Source: Pseudodonghicola flavimaris (GTDB lineage Bacteria > Pseudomonadota > Alphaproteobacteria > Rhodobacterales > Rhodobacteraceae). From it: 64,000 bases of DNA. The first letter of the stretch is position 1; each line of letters begins with the position of its first letter. Under the pieces are notes generated by a model. It saw nothing but the letters and a program-made list of their open reading frames with translations, was not told the DNA's origin and did no database searches. Location: positions 248,001-312,000 of the forward strand of contig NZ_JASNJD010000005.1 in NCBI RefSeq assembly GCF_030164425.1. The letters are read 5' to 3'. Of the stretch, positions 18,976 to 27,799 are shown one piece after another. A program made the position numbers and the translations under genes.

Positions 18976-19884
18976 ATGACCGATAAGATCACCACCCATC
19001 AGGCCGAGGAAGACGCAAGAAACGAGGAGATCCTGATCTATCTGAACGGTCGGATCGTGCCCAAGGCGGAGGCCGTCGTCAGCGTCTACGACAGCGGTTT
19101 CATGCTGGGCGACGGCGTGTGGGAGGGCCTGCGGCTGTACGATGGCTGCTGGGCCTTCCTCGACGATCACCTCGACCGGCTGTTCGAGGCGGCGAAAGCC
19201 ATCGATCTGGATATCGGCCTGGACCGGGATGGCGTCAAAAACGCTTTGTTAGAGACGCAACAAGCCAATGGCATGACCACCGATGCCCATGCCCGGCTGA
19301 TGGTGACCCGGGGGGTCAAGACGCGCCCCTTCCAGCATCCGGCCTTGTCGCGGCAGGGGCCGACGGTGACCATCATCATGGAGCATTCGCAGCCCTCGAT
19401 CCCGCGGCCCATCCGTCTGGCAACGGTGCCGCATATCCGTGGTCTGCCGATGACCCAGGATCCCAAGCTGAACAGCCATTCCAAGCTGAACTGCATCCTC
19501 GCCTGTATTGCCGCCGAAAAGGCCGGCGCGGACGAGGCGCTGATGCTGGATGTGCATGGTTTCGTGAATACCACCAATGCCTGCAACTTCTTCATCGTGC
19601 GGAAGGGGGAGGTTTGGACCTCGACCGGGGATTACTGCATGAACGGCATCACCCGGCAGAAGGTGATCGATGTCTGCAAGTCCGATGGCATTCCGGTTTT
19701 CGAACGGAATTATTCGCTGGTCGACACCTATGGCGCCGATGAGGCGTTTCTGACCGGCACCTTCGGCGCCCAGACGCCGGTGGGAGAGATCGACGGCCGC
19801 CAGATCGGCAGCGGAGAGATGGGGCCGATGACCAAACGCATTCGCGCGCTCTACAAGGCGCTGATCGAGAAGGAGTGCGCCTGA
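18976..19884 (+). CDS. Fold-type IV PLP aminotransferase, branched-chain/D-amino-acid type
   Basis: This 302-residue protein begins with ILIYLNGRIVPKAEAVVSV, then YDSGFMLGDGVWEGLRLY, which matches the GDGVFE-type motif of IlvE/DAAT/ADCL enzymes. The PLP-binding lysine is in NSHSKLNCILA near residue 172. The C-terminal NACNFFIVRKG and ITRQKVID segments fit the ILVE/DAT phosphate-binding region. The amino acid used cannot be decided; it resembles branched-chain transaminase more than aminodeoxychorismate lyase. AAGGAG lies 7 nt upstream of the start. The stop overlaps the next gene (ATGA), so the enzyme is translationally coupled to a sulfotransferase-like protein. Confidence 0.88.
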   Translation: MTDKITTHQAEEDARNEEILIYLNGRIVPKAEAVVSVYDSGFMLGDGVWEGLRLYDGCWAFLDDHLDRLFEAAKAIDLDIGLDRDGVKNALLETQQANGMTTDAHARLMVTRGVKTRPFQHPALSRQGPTVTIIMEHSQPSIPRPIRLATVPHIRGLPMTQDPKLNSHSKLNCILACIAAEKAGADEALMLDVHGFVNTTNACNFFIVRKGEVWTSTGDYCMNGITRQKVIDVCKSDGIPVFERNYSLVDTYGADEAFLTGTFGAQTPVGEIDGRQIGSGEMGPMTKRIRALYKALIEKECA

Positions 19885-20591
19885 TGCGGATTGCCATGTG
19901 GTCCGGGCCGCGGAATCTGTCCACCGCGATGATGTATGCCTTCGGCAACCGGGCGGATTTCGCCATCTGGGACGAGCCGTTCTATGCGCCCTATCTGTCT
20001 GCCACCGGCATCGACCATCCGATGTATGCGGAGATTCTGGCAGCGCATGAAAGCGACCCAGACAAGGTGGCGGCGCGCTGTATCGGCCCTATCCCGGGGG
20101 GAAAGCCGCATTTCTACATGAAGCATATGCCGCTGCACATGATCGACGGTTTCCCGCTGGACTGGGCGGCGGACTGCGTCAACGTGCATCTGCTGCGCCA
20201 TCCGGCGCGCGTGGTGGCCAGCTATGCGGCCAAGCGGGAAAACCCGACGCTGGACGATATCGGTTTTCGCCAGCAGGTGGAGCTGTTCGCGCGGTTCCCG
20301 GGCCTGGTGATCGACAGTGCCGACATCCGGGCGGACCCGGAGGGGATGCTGCGGGCACTCTGTGCCGAGATCGGGCTGGCGTTCGATCCGGCGATGCTGC
20401 ACTGGCCGGCCGGGCCCCGGGCCGAGGATGGTGTCTGGGCGGCGCATTGGTACGGGGCGGTGCATCGCTCCACCGGTTTCGCGGGGGCAGAGGGACCCTT
20501 GCCGCAGCTGGAGGGCACCGCCGCCGCCCTGGCCGAGGCGGCGCTGCCCTACTACGAGGAGCTGGCAGCCAAGCGGATTTTGCCCGGATAA
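19884..20591 (+). CDS. Sulfotransferase-like P-loop protein coupled to the aminotransferase
   Basis: The ATG at 19884 overlaps the upstream stop and has AAGGAG 8 nt before it. The 235-residue product begins MRIAMWSGPRNLSTAMMYAF, with SGPRNLST as the P-loop-like phosphosulfate-binding motif of sulfotransferase-fold proteins. HLLRHPARVVASY near residue 101 matches the 3'-phosphate-binding LxRxPxxxxxSx pattern. A true sulfate acceptor is unknown. From general knowledge, plants have single proteins joining a domain of this type to an aminotransferase like the gene upstream, supporting a functional partnership. Confidence 0.8.
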   Translation: MRIAMWSGPRNLSTAMMYAFGNRADFAIWDEPFYAPYLSATGIDHPMYAEILAAHESDPDKVAARCIGPIPGGKPHFYMKHMPLHMIDGFPLDWAADCVNVHLLRHPARVVASYAAKRENPTLDDIGFRQQVELFARFPGLVIDSADIRADPEGMLRALCAEIGLAFDPAMLHWPAGPRAEDGVWAAHWYGAVHRSTGFAGAEGPLPQLEGTAAALAEAALPYYEELAAKRILPG

Positions 20592-20605
20592 CCCCGTATC
20601 AGGCT

Positions 20606-20887
20606 CTATTTCAGCAGCGATCCCAGCTTCATTGCCACTGCGGGGTTGCCGCTGACCTTGAGCTTGCCCATCATTACCCCGGTCATCGGGTTCAGCTTGC
20701 CCTTGAGCAGCTTTTTCAGGTTCTCGGTGCTGAGTTTGATGGTGCAATCGGCATCGCGATCGTCGGTGCTGGCGCGGTTGTCCGCCAGCACCAGAACGCC
20801 ATCTTCGCCGCAGTCGAATTTCAGCGATCCGTCGAATGTTTTGCCGGCAAGCTCTGCGTTGATGGCCTCGGCGATCTGGGTCAGCAT
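20606..20887 (-). CDS. SCP2 sterol-carrier-like domain protein
   Basis: This 93-residue single-domain protein starts at ATG 20887. It has the SCP2 pattern: an N-terminal helix, the strand SLKFDCGEDGVLVL, DADCTIKLSTENLKKLLKGKLNP, and the C-terminal MTGVMMGKLKVSGNPAVAMKLGSLL. Such small bacterial SCP2 proteins bind acyl lipids or similar hydrophobic ligands; the actual ligand is unknown. It stands alone between the sulfotransferase-like gene and argG. Confidence 0.88.
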   Translation of the reverse strand: MLTQIAEAINAELAGKTFDGSLKFDCGEDGVLVLADNRASTDDRDADCTIKLSTENLKKLLKGKLNPMTGVMMGKLKVSGNPAVAMKLGSLLK

Positions 20888-20972
20888 CTGTGGTCTCCGG
20901 TTGTGGGGCGTTGTCGGTCAGGTCTCTGATCCTGGAAACAGAGGTTCGCGTCCGAGTGCGTGGCAATATCCC

Positions 20973-21007
20973 CAAAGAAAATGCCCGCCTTCAGAAAGAC
21001 GGGCATT
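20973..21007 (-). terminator. Intrinsic terminator of argG
   Basis: On the reverse strand arms AATGCCCG (21007-21000) and CGGGCATT (20987-20980) flank a 12-nt loop and run into TTCTTT. The site lies 36 bp after the argG stop. An 8-bp stem plus T-rich tail is a good Rho-independent terminator. Confidence 0.82.
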
Positions 21008-21042
21008 CCGGATTGCTTCAACGGTGACGTTGAGGGAAGGCG

Positions 21043-22269
21043 TCAGCCTTTCACCCGCTTGTTGCGGACCGAGATCAGTTTCAGCCGCAGCGCGTTCAGG
21101 TTGATGAAGCCCGCCGCATCCTTCTGATCGTAGGCACCGGCGTCTTCCTCGAAGGTCACATGCGCTTCGGAATAAAGCGAATAATCCGACCAGCGCGCCA
21201 CGGTGCGGGCGGCGCCCTTGAACAGCATCAGCCGCACGGTGCCGCTGACATATTCCTGGGATTTGTCGATCAGCGCCTGCAGCATCTCCCGCTCCGGGCT
21301 GAACCAGAAGCCGTTATAGATCAGCTCGGCATAGCGCGGCATGATCGAGTCCTTCAGGTGACCCGAGCCGCTGTCCAGCGTGATCTGTTCGATGCCGCGG
21401 TGGGCCTCCAGCAGGATGGTGCCGCCGGGGGTTTCGTAGATGCCGCGCGACTTCATGCCGACAAAGCGGTTCTCGACGAAATCCAGCCGGCCGATGCCGT
21501 GCTTTTTGCCATAGGCGTTCAGCTCGGTCAGGATGGTTGCGGGCGACATCTCGACCCCGTTGATGGCGACGGCGTCGCCCTTTTCGAAGGTCACTTCGAT
21601 ATATTCCGGGGTGTCCGGTGCGGTCACCGGATCGTCGGTGCGCTGATAGACGTAGTCGGGCGCCATTTCGCCCGGGTTCTCCAGCACCTTGCCCTCAGAG
21701 GAGGTGTGCAGCAGGTTGGCATCGACCGAGAAGGGCGCCTCGCCGCGTTTGTCTTTGGCGATCGGGATCTGGTTCTGCTCGGCGAATTCCAGCAGCCTGG
21801 TCCGGCTGGTCAGGTCCCATTCGCGCCAGGGGGCGATCACCTTGATGGCCGGGTTCAGCGAATAGGCGCAAAGTTCGAAACGCACCTGATCGTTGCCCTT
21901 GCCGGTGGCGCCATGGGCGACGGCATCGGCGCCGGTTTCCTCGGCGATCTCGACCAGACGCTTGGAGATCAGCGGCCGCGCGATCGAGGTGCCCAGCAGA
22001 TAGAGCCCTTCATAAACCGCGTTGGCGCGGAACATCGGGAAGACGAAATCCTTCACGAATTCTTCGCGGACGTCTTCGATATAGATGTTCTCGGGCTTGA
22101 TCCCCAGCAGCTCGGCCTTCTTGCGGGCGGGTTCCAGCTCCTCCCCCTGGCCGAGGTCGGCGGTGAAGGTCACCACCTCGCAGCCATATTCGGTTTGCAG
22201 CCATTTCAGGATGATCGAGGTGTCGAGGCCACCGGAATAGGCCAGAACGACTTTCTTGGGGGCGGACAT
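21043..22269 (-). CDS. argG: Argininosuccinate synthase
   Basis: ArgG joins citrulline and aspartate with ATP hydrolysis to AMP, the penultimate step of arginine synthesis. The ATG at 22269 gives 408 residues, the standard length, starting [20 protein letters not shown] with the SGGLDTS PP-loop. Other family segments are [30 protein letters not shown] and [12 protein letters not shown]. The frame is open to 22362, but that extension is not family-like. argJ of the same pathway lies 32 kb away. The gene stands alone with its own terminator. Confidence 0.97.
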   Translation of the reverse strand: MSAPKKVVLAYSGGLDTSIILKWLQTEYGCEVVTFTADLGQGEELEPARKKAELLGIKPENIYIEDVREEFVKDFVFPMFRANAVYEGLYLLGTSIARPLISKRLVEIAEETGADAVAHGATGKGNDQVRFELCAYSLNPAIKVIAPWREWDLTSRTRLLEFAEQNQIPIAKDKRGEAPFSVDANLLHTSSEGKVLENPGEMAPDYVYQRTDDPVTAPDTPEYIEVTFEKGDAVAINGVEMSPATILTELNAYGKKHGIGRLDFVENRFVGMKSRGIYETPGGTILLEAHRGIEQITLDSGSGHLKDSIMPRYAELIYNGFWFSPEREMLQALIDKSQEYVSGTVRLMLFKGAARTVARWSDYSLYSEAHVTFEEDAGAYDQKDAAGFINLNALRLKLISVRNKRVKG

Positions 22270-22419
22270 GGGGTTCCCTCTAATAGAATGACGGAAGCGG
22301 CGTAGCCGGTTTTCATCAAAGGAGCAAGGCGGGGCGGCTATGCGTCGATCGACCGGGTGCATTGACCACCCCGGTGCGGCGTTCTATGCGCTACAACCAT
22401 AGCGATACTGAGAGAGACC

Positions 22420-23133
22420 ATGGTTATTGCGATTTTCCGTCACGCATTCAAAATGATCTTCAGCGACATCGGGGTCACGCTGCGGATTTCCGCGCCCCTG
22501 CTGGCGATGTTCCTGGCACAGGGGATCGCCTTCGTCCTGTCGGGCGGGGCAGCGGGCCTGCCCCGAGGGCTGGAGATCCTCTTGGATATTCTCAACCTGA
22601 TTGCCTCGCTCTGGGTGGCGGTGGCCTGGCATCGCTATGTTCTGCTGGCGCAATACCCGGAGGGGCTGGTGCCGGAATTCCGCGGCGGCGAGATGATCGC
22701 CTATTTCGGCAAGACGCTGTTGCTGATGCTGATCATCGTGCTGCCCTTTCTGGCGGTGTTCGCCCTGGGAATGGCGCTCAGCGGGGCGGAACGGGTGATC
22801 GCGGTGCCGGTGATCGTGATGGTTCTGGTCGCGATCTGGGTGATGATGCGGCTGTCGGTGCTGTTGCCGGCGGCGGCCGTCGGGCGCCGGCTGTCGGTGG
22901 CGGAGGCCTGGCAGGCGACGCGGCCGATCTCGTTCGGGGTGCTGGGGCTGGCGCTGCTGATCATTCTGGTCTCAGCCCTGGTGGGCGCGCCCGTGCTGCT
23001 GGTTCTGGGCGGGGCGCCGATGATTGTGGCGTTTGCCGGTCTGATCGTGGTGCAGTGGTTTTTCACGCTTCTGTGGCTCAGCGCGATGACGACGCTGTTC
23101 GGGGTCTTTGTCGAGGGCCGCGCACTGGACTGA
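22420..23133 (+). CDS. Polytopic membrane protein of unknown function
   Basis: The 237-residue product is highly hydrophobic, with about six membrane segments near residues 20-45, 55-75, 95-120, 125-150, 175-200 and 205-230. Short basic loops and few polar motifs separate them, for example LPAAAVGRRLSVAEAWQATR between helices four and five. I do not recognise a named family beyond similarity to uncharacterised DUF-type membrane proteins. A purine-rich GAGAGAGACC precedes the ATG. It lies between argG (divergent) and ilvA (same strand). Confidence 0.75.
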   Translation: MVIAIFRHAFKMIFSDIGVTLRISAPLLAMFLAQGIAFVLSGGAAGLPRGLEILLDILNLIASLWVAVAWHRYVLLAQYPEGLVPEFRGGEMIAYFGKTLLLMLIIVLPFLAVFALGMALSGAERVIAVPVIVMVLVAIWVMMRLSVLLPAAAVGRRLSVAEAWQATRPISFGVLGLALLIILVSALVGAPVLLVLGGAPMIVAFAGLIVVQWFFTLLWLSAMTTLFGVFVEGRALD

Positions 23134-23197
23134 CGGGCAGGGCGGCTATGTTGATGTAGTTCTTGCCTTGGCCCCGCCGTTGCGGCAGGGAAATGGA

Positions 23198-24436
23198 ATG
23201 ACCAGTTTTCAGGATATGGCGCGGATTGCCGAGCGCGCGATGCGCGAGGTCTTTCCCGAAACCCCGTTGCTGCGCAATGCCCATCTGTCGGAGAAATACG
23301 AGGCCGACATCTGGCTGAAGCGCGAGGATCTGAGCCCGGTGCGCAGCTACAAGCTGCGCGGGGCCTTCAATGCCATGCGCAAGGTGCTGGAGGAAGCGCC
23401 GGAGCAATCGCTGTTCGTCTGCGCCTCTGCCGGTAACCACGCCCAGGGTGTGGCCTATATGTGCCAGCATTTCGGCGTCAGGGGCGTGATCTTCATGCCG
23501 GTCACCACGCCGCAGCAGAAGATCCAGAAGACCAAGGTGTTCGGCGGCGATGCCGTCGATATAAAGCTGATCGGCGATTACTTCGACGATACCCTGGCCG
23601 AAGCGCAGCGGTTCTGTGTCGCCGAGAACGGGTATTTTCTGGCACCCTTCGACGATGCCGATGTGATCGAAGGTCAGGCCAGCGTTGCCGCCGAGATCGC
23701 GGTTCAGCTGGGCCGGACGCCGGATCATATCATCCTGCCGGTGGGCGGCGGCGGTCTGTCGTCGGGGGTGCGGGGCTTTTTCGGGCCGCGCTGCCGTTAT
23801 TCCTTTGTCGAGCCGGCGGGCGGGCGCAGCCTGGCCGCGGCACTGGCCGCCGGAGAGCCGGTGACGCTGGACCGGGTGGATACGTTCGTCGACGGTGCCG
23901 CGGTGGCACGGATCGGTGCGCTTCCGTTTTCCAGATTGAGCGATGTCGATCCCGCCGATGTGCTGTCAGCGCCGGAGGATCGCATCTGCACCACCATGGT
24001 GGAGATGCTCAACCTCGAAGGCATCGTGCTGGAGCCGGCGGGGGCGCTGGCAGTCGATGCGCTGGTCGATGTGGCGGACCGGATCCGTGGCAAGACGGTG
24101 GTCTGCATCACCTCGGGCGGGAATTTCGACTTCGAGCGTCTGCCCGAGGTCAAGGAACGCGCGCAGCGCTATGCCGGGGTGAAGAAATACTTCATCCTCA
24201 GGCTGCCGCAGCGGCCTGGCGCGCTGAAGGATTTCCTTGAGATTCTGGGCCCAGAGGACGACATCAGCCGGTTCGAATACATGAAGAAATCGGCGCGGAA
24301 CTTCGGCTCTGTCCTGATCGGGATCGAAACCCAACGGCCGGAAAATTTCAGCCAGCTGTTCGACCGGCTGGATGCGGGGGGCTATACTTATACCGATATC
24401 ACCACCGACGAGACCCTGGCCCAGTTCGTGATCTGA
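23198..24436 (+). CDS. ilvA: Threonine ammonia-lyase (threonine dehydratase), biosynthetic type
   Basis: From ATG 23198 the 412-residue protein has the PLP lysine in SPVRSYKLRGAFNAM near residue 50. It has the phosphate-binding glycine loop GGGGLSSGVRG near 187 and SAGNHAQGVAY near 80. After about residue 325 a single ACT-like regulatory domain follows (YFILRLPQRPGALKDFLE), which fits the short THD1-type enzyme. It deaminates threonine to 2-oxobutanoate for isoleucine synthesis and is probably inhibited by isoleucine. The frame extends upstream to 23108 without family similarity. Confidence 0.95.
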   Translation: MTSFQDMARIAERAMREVFPETPLLRNAHLSEKYEADIWLKREDLSPVRSYKLRGAFNAMRKVLEEAPEQSLFVCASAGNHAQGVAYMCQHFGVRGVIFMPVTTPQQKIQKTKVFGGDAVDIKLIGDYFDDTLAEAQRFCVAENGYFLAPFDDADVIEGQASVAAEIAVQLGRTPDHIILPVGGGGLSSGVRGFFGPRCRYSFVEPAGGRSLAAALAAGEPVTLDRVDTFVDGAAVARIGALPFSRLSDVDPADVLSAPEDRICTTMVEMLNLEGIVLEPAGALAVDALVDVADRIRGKTVVCITSGGNFDFERLPEVKERAQRYAGVKKYFILRLPQRPGALKDFLEILGPEDDISRFEYMKKSARNFGSVLIGIETQRPENFSQLFDRLDAGGYTYTDITTDETLAQFVI

Positions 24437-24453
24437 GCCGGGGGACGCGCGGT

Positions 24454-24786
24454 TCAGGCCGCGAGATGCGTGCTCAGACCTTCGAAGAAAGCTGCCTTGG
24501 ACTGTTCATATCCCGCCACCACCGCAGAGAGATCGACGTCATCGGCATTGCCGCTGGCGGCCATCCGCTCGCCATCCTGGCAGAGGTCGGAGAAGGTGGC
24601 GAACCCGAGATTCAACGCGCTGCCTTTCAGGAAATGCAGGTCCTGTTCCAGCTGGCTGCGGTCGCCGTCTTCGCGCAGGCGGGCGATCACGCCTTCGACT
24701 TCCTCCAGAAACAGGTCGATGACCTCCTGGAAGTCTTCCGACCCGACTTCATCGCGCAGCTCGTTCACGCGTGACCATAGAATCAT
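24454..24786 (-). CDS. Hpt-domain phosphotransfer protein
   Basis: From ATG 24786 this is a 110-residue, nearly all-helical protein. The phosphorylatable histidine is in DLHFLKGSALNLGF near residue 50, matching the Hpt pattern HxLKGxAxxxG. Hpt proteins relay phosphate between hybrid kinases and response regulators. It is transcribed divergently from a response regulator-PP2C phosphatase 207 bp away, a likely partner, though no histidine kinase is nearby. The frame reads upstream to 24885 but without family similarity. Confidence 0.85.
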   Translation of the reverse strand: MILWSRVNELRDEVGSEDFQEVIDLFLEEVEGVIARLREDGDRSQLEQDLHFLKGSALNLGFATFSDLCQDGERMAASGNADDVDLSAVVAGYEQSKAAFFEGLSTHLAA

Positions 24787-24993
24787 GATAAACCCACTCT
24801 TCAGTCGCCCTAAACCCGGGAAAGAGATTAGGGTCGTGGCAGTAAACACCGGGTTAAGCCGGGTGCGATTTCCTCTGGCCGGCAAGGCTTCGCTGTTTCA
24901 TACCATGTTAAGAGCTTATGGGAATAGTAATCGGAACCTGCCGGGGCGGGCGATTTCCAGTAGCATGTCGATGGGAAGGCGGCGCATCAGAGC

Positions 24994-26256
24994 ATGACGG
25001 TGAGCATTGATATCCATCCGGCTTTTGCTGCCATCCGTCGCGTTTTGGTGGTGGACGACAGCCGCCTTCAGCGCCACATCCTGCTGAGCTCTCTGAAGAA
25101 GTGGGGCTTTGCCGAGGTGATCGAGGCCGAGAGCGGTGAGCAGGCGATGGAGATCTGCCGTACCGATCCGCCCGATCTGATCCTGAGCGACTGGATGATG
25201 TCCGGGATGAGCGGGCTGGATTTCTGCCGTGCCTTTCGGCAGATGCCCACGGACGGTTATGGTTACTTCATCCTGCTGACCTCGAAGAGCGACAAGAACG
25301 ATATCGCAAAGGGGCTTGATGCCGGGGCGGATGACTTCCTGACCAAACCGGTTAATTCGCACGAGCTGCGGGCGCGGATTTCGGCCGGCGCGCGTATTCT
25401 CAGCATGCAGCGCGAACTGTCGAAGAAGAACAAGGTCATCACCGAAACCCTCGATCAGCTGCGCAAGGCGCATGACGCGATCGACAAGGACCTGATCCAG
25501 GCCCGCAAGATCCAGGAATCCCTGGTGCCGGAGCTGACCCGGGATTTCGGCGCCTCGCGCGTCAGCCTGCTGCTGAAACCCTGCGGCCATATCGGCGGCG
25601 ATCTGGTCGGAATGTTCTCTCCGTTCGAGGGGCAGGTGGGGTTCTACGGTATCGATGTCTCGGGGCATGGCATCACCTCGGCGATGATGACCGCAAAGCT
25701 CGGCGGCTATCTCTCAAGCACCTATTTCGACCAGAACGTCGCGATGGAGAAGCGCCACGAAAGCTTCTACGCTCTGCGCCCGCCGAAGATGGTCGCCAAT
25801 ATCATGAACGAACGGGTGACCGCCGATACCGGGGTGGAGGAATATTTCACCATGGTCTATGGCACCGCCGATCTGAAAACCGGGCGGGTTCAGATGGTGC
25901 AAGCCGGGCATCCGCATCCGCTGCTTCTGCGCCGCGATGGCTCGGCGGAGTTTCTCGGGCACGGCGGTGTGCCGGTCGGGCTCCTGCCGGGGATCGAATA
26001 CGATCAGTTCGAGGTTCAGATGACCCCCGGGGACAAGCTGCTGATCTATTCGGACGGTTTCACCGAATGCCTGCTGTCGAACGGTGGCATGTTGCAGGAG
26101 GAAGGCCTGCTGCAACTGGTTCAGAGCAGTGAACCGGGGCAGTCCGGGCAGGAGTTTCTTGAGGATCTGTTCTGGAGGCTGCGTCAGATCATGGCGCCGA
26201 ACGGCGGCATGGAAGACGACGTCTCCGCCACGCTCTTCGAATATAACGGGCTTTGA
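24994..26256 (+). CDS. Response regulator with C-terminal PP2C (SpoIIE/RsbU-type) serine phosphatase
   Basis: The 420-residue product has an N-terminal receiver domain (about 15-130), with VLVVDDSRLQR, phosphoacceptor Asp in LILSDWMMSG near 68, and LTSKSD and TKPVN as the Thr and Lys switch residues. A coiled-coil linker follows (about 135-175, KKNKVITETLDQLRKAHDAI). The C-terminal PP2C phosphatase has GGDLVGMF, FYGIDVSGHGITSAM and LIYSDGFTE metal-binding motifs. Such proteins dephosphorylate anti-sigma antagonist proteins in partner-switching systems. The opposing Hpt gene may feed phosphate to the receiver. No STAS or HATPase partner is seen locally. Confidence 0.92.
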   Translation: MTVSIDIHPAFAAIRRVLVVDDSRLQRHILLSSLKKWGFAEVIEAESGEQAMEICRTDPPDLILSDWMMSGMSGLDFCRAFRQMPTDGYGYFILLTSKSDKNDIAKGLDAGADDFLTKPVNSHELRARISAGARILSMQRELSKKNKVITETLDQLRKAHDAIDKDLIQARKIQESLVPELTRDFGASRVSLLLKPCGHIGGDLVGMFSPFEGQVGFYGIDVSGHGITSAMMTAKLGGYLSSTYFDQNVAMEKRHESFYALRPPKMVANIMNERVTADTGVEEYFTMVYGTADLKTGRVQMVQAGHPHPLLLRRDGSAEFLGHGGVPVGLLPGIEYDQFEVQMTPGDKLLIYSDGFTECLLSNGGMLQEEGLLQLVQSSEPGQSGQEFLEDLFWRLRQIMAPNGGMEDDVSATLFEYNGL

Positions 26257-26262
26257 CCGGGT

Positions 26263-26718
26263 TTACCGGGCCTGCAGCAAGCCCGTCGCCAGGCGGCTGG
26301 CGAAATGGCGGTCGCCGGCATTGCCCAGCCGCAGGGCGGCCTCTTCCGCCGCCATCCACAGTGCCCGGTGACCGGGCTCCGTCGGTGGCCCCATCGGACG
26401 GATCGGCCGGGCGATGTAGATCAGGCAGATCTTCTCGGCCCAGAGATCGTATTCCGGCATATAGGCAAAGCGGCGGAAGGCGCCGGCGCGTTTCGGCGGT
26501 GCGATGGTCCAGCCGGTTTCCTCGTAGACCTCGCGGTGAAGCGCCGCGATCGGGGATTCGCCGGGGTCGATGCCGCCGCCGGGCAATTGCAGATCCGGCC
26601 CCGGATCCGCCTGTTCGGTCAACAGCAGAAACCCGTCCCGCGGCAGCAGCGCATAGGCCCCGACCCGCCGGCGATAGCGGCGATCGGGCCGCGGGCTGTC
26701 TCCGAACCGTCTGATCAT
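26263..26718 (-). CDS. NUDIX hydrolase
   Basis: The ATG at 26718 with AAGGGG upstream gives 151 residues. The NUDIX box is present as GGGIDPGESPIAALHREVYE continuing into ETGW, at about residues 48-70, matching GX5EX7REUXEEXGU. The N-terminus is arginine-rich (RRFGDSPRPDRRYRRRVGAY). Substrate unknown. The in-frame extension to 26922 overlaps hslO antisense and is unlikely. It diverges from hslO and converges on the PP2C gene with a 6-bp gap. Confidence 0.85.
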   Translation of the reverse strand: MIRRFGDSPRPDRRYRRRVGAYALLPRDGFLLLTEQADPGPDLQLPGGGIDPGESPIAALHREVYEETGWTIAPPKRAGAFRRFAYMPEYDLWAEKICLIYIARPIRPMGPPTEPGHRALWMAAEEAALRLGNAGDRHFASRLATGLLQAR

Positions 26719-26812
26719 CGCGGATCCCCTTTCATAACGGCCCCTTTCATCGCAGGCGCAGACGACTATATATGCGCAGCATATGCCAACCGCCGGCGCA
26801 TAAGGAAACCCC

Positions 26813-27799
26813 ATGGCCATCGCATCGAAACTCGCGTGGGACGATACCGTCCTGCCTTTCCAGCTTGACGTCTCGGACATGCGCGGGCGTGTCGCCCGGC
26901 TGGACGGGGTGCTGGATGGCATTCTGAAACAACATGATTACCCGCCGCAGGTCGAGGCGCTGGTGGCAGAAATGGCGCTGTTGACGGCGCTGATCGGCCA
27001 GACCATCAAGCTGCGCTGGAAATTGTCGCTCCAGGTGCAGTCCAAGGGGCCGGTGCGGATGATCGCCACCGATTACTATGCCCCGCAGGAAGAGGGCGCC
27101 CCGGCCAAGATCCGGGCCTATGCCAGCTTTGACGCCGACCGGCTGCAGGGGCGGGTGCCCTTCGAACAGGTCGGATCGGGCTATTTCGCGATCCTGATCG
27201 ACCAGGGCCAGGGCATGGCGCCCTACCAGGGGATCACGCCGCTGGACGGCAGCTCTCTGGCCGAATGCGCCGAGGCCTATTTCGCCCAGTCGGAACAGCT
27301 GCCGACCACCTTCAAGCTGAGCTTCGGCAAATCCACCGAAGCCGGCGGCACCGAGCACTGGCGCGCCGGTGGCGTGATGATCCAGCACATGCCGGAAGCC
27401 TCGCCGCTGATGGCGCAGGGCGAGGGCCACGGTGAAATCCTGCGGCCGCGCGATCTGCTGCGGGACGAGGACAGCGACGACTGGAACCGGGTGAACATCC
27501 TGCTCGATTCCGCCGATGTGCTGGAGCTGATCGGGCCCCGGGTGTCGCCGACCGAGCTTCTGGTGCGGCTGTTTCACGAAGAACAGCCGCGCGTCTTCGA
27601 CGCCCAGCCGGTGCGCTTCGGCTGCACCTGTTCGGAGGACCGGGTCCGCCAGAGCCTGTCGATCTATTCGGCCAAGGACATCCGGACCATGACCACGGAA
27701 GAGGGCATCGTGACCGCCGATTGCCAGTTCTGCGGCGCGCATTACGAACTCGACCCCGCCACCCTCGGGTTCGAGGCGGAGCAACAGGATGATGGATGA
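26813..27799 (+). CDS. hslO: Hsp33 redox-regulated holdase chaperone
   Basis: This 328-residue protein has the Hsp33 fold and, near its C-terminus, the zinc-binding cysteines CTC (near residue 268) and CQFC (near 305) that sense oxidation. Reduced Hsp33 is inactive with zinc bound. Oxidation forms disulfides, releases zinc and unfolds a linker so that it holds unfolding proteins. Other family segments are AYASFDADRLQGRVPFEQ and SEQLPTTFKLSF. The 94-bp gap to the divergent NUDIX gene includes a TATATAT box (26767-26773), a possible -10. The next gene overlaps by 11 bp. Confidence 0.95.
   Translation: MAIASKLAWDDTVLPFQLDVSDMRGRVARLDGVLDGILKQHDYPPQVEALVAEMALLTALIGQTIKLRWKLSLQVQSKGPVRMIATDYYAPQEEGAPAKIRAYASFDADRLQGRVPFEQVGSGYFAILIDQGQGMAPYQGITPLDGSSLAECAEAYFAQSEQLPTTFKLSFGKSTEAGGTEHWRAGGVMIQHMPEASPLMAQGEGHGEILRPRDLLRDEDSDDWNRVNILLDSADVLELIGPRVSPTELLVRLFHEEQPRVFDAQPVRFGCTCSEDRVRQSLSIYSAKDIRTMTTEEGIVTADCQFCGAHYELDPATLGFEAEQQDDG

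Noticed and set aside
12599-20604. Identical ACCCCGTATCAGGC at 12599-12612 and 20591-20604
   Set aside because: A shared 14-mer is expected by chance several times in 64 kb, and the contexts differ.
24935-24965. GGAAC sequence upstream of the response regulator-PP2C gene as a possible general-stress (EcfG-type) promoter
   Set aside because: No GTT-type -10 element lies 16-17 nt downstream.
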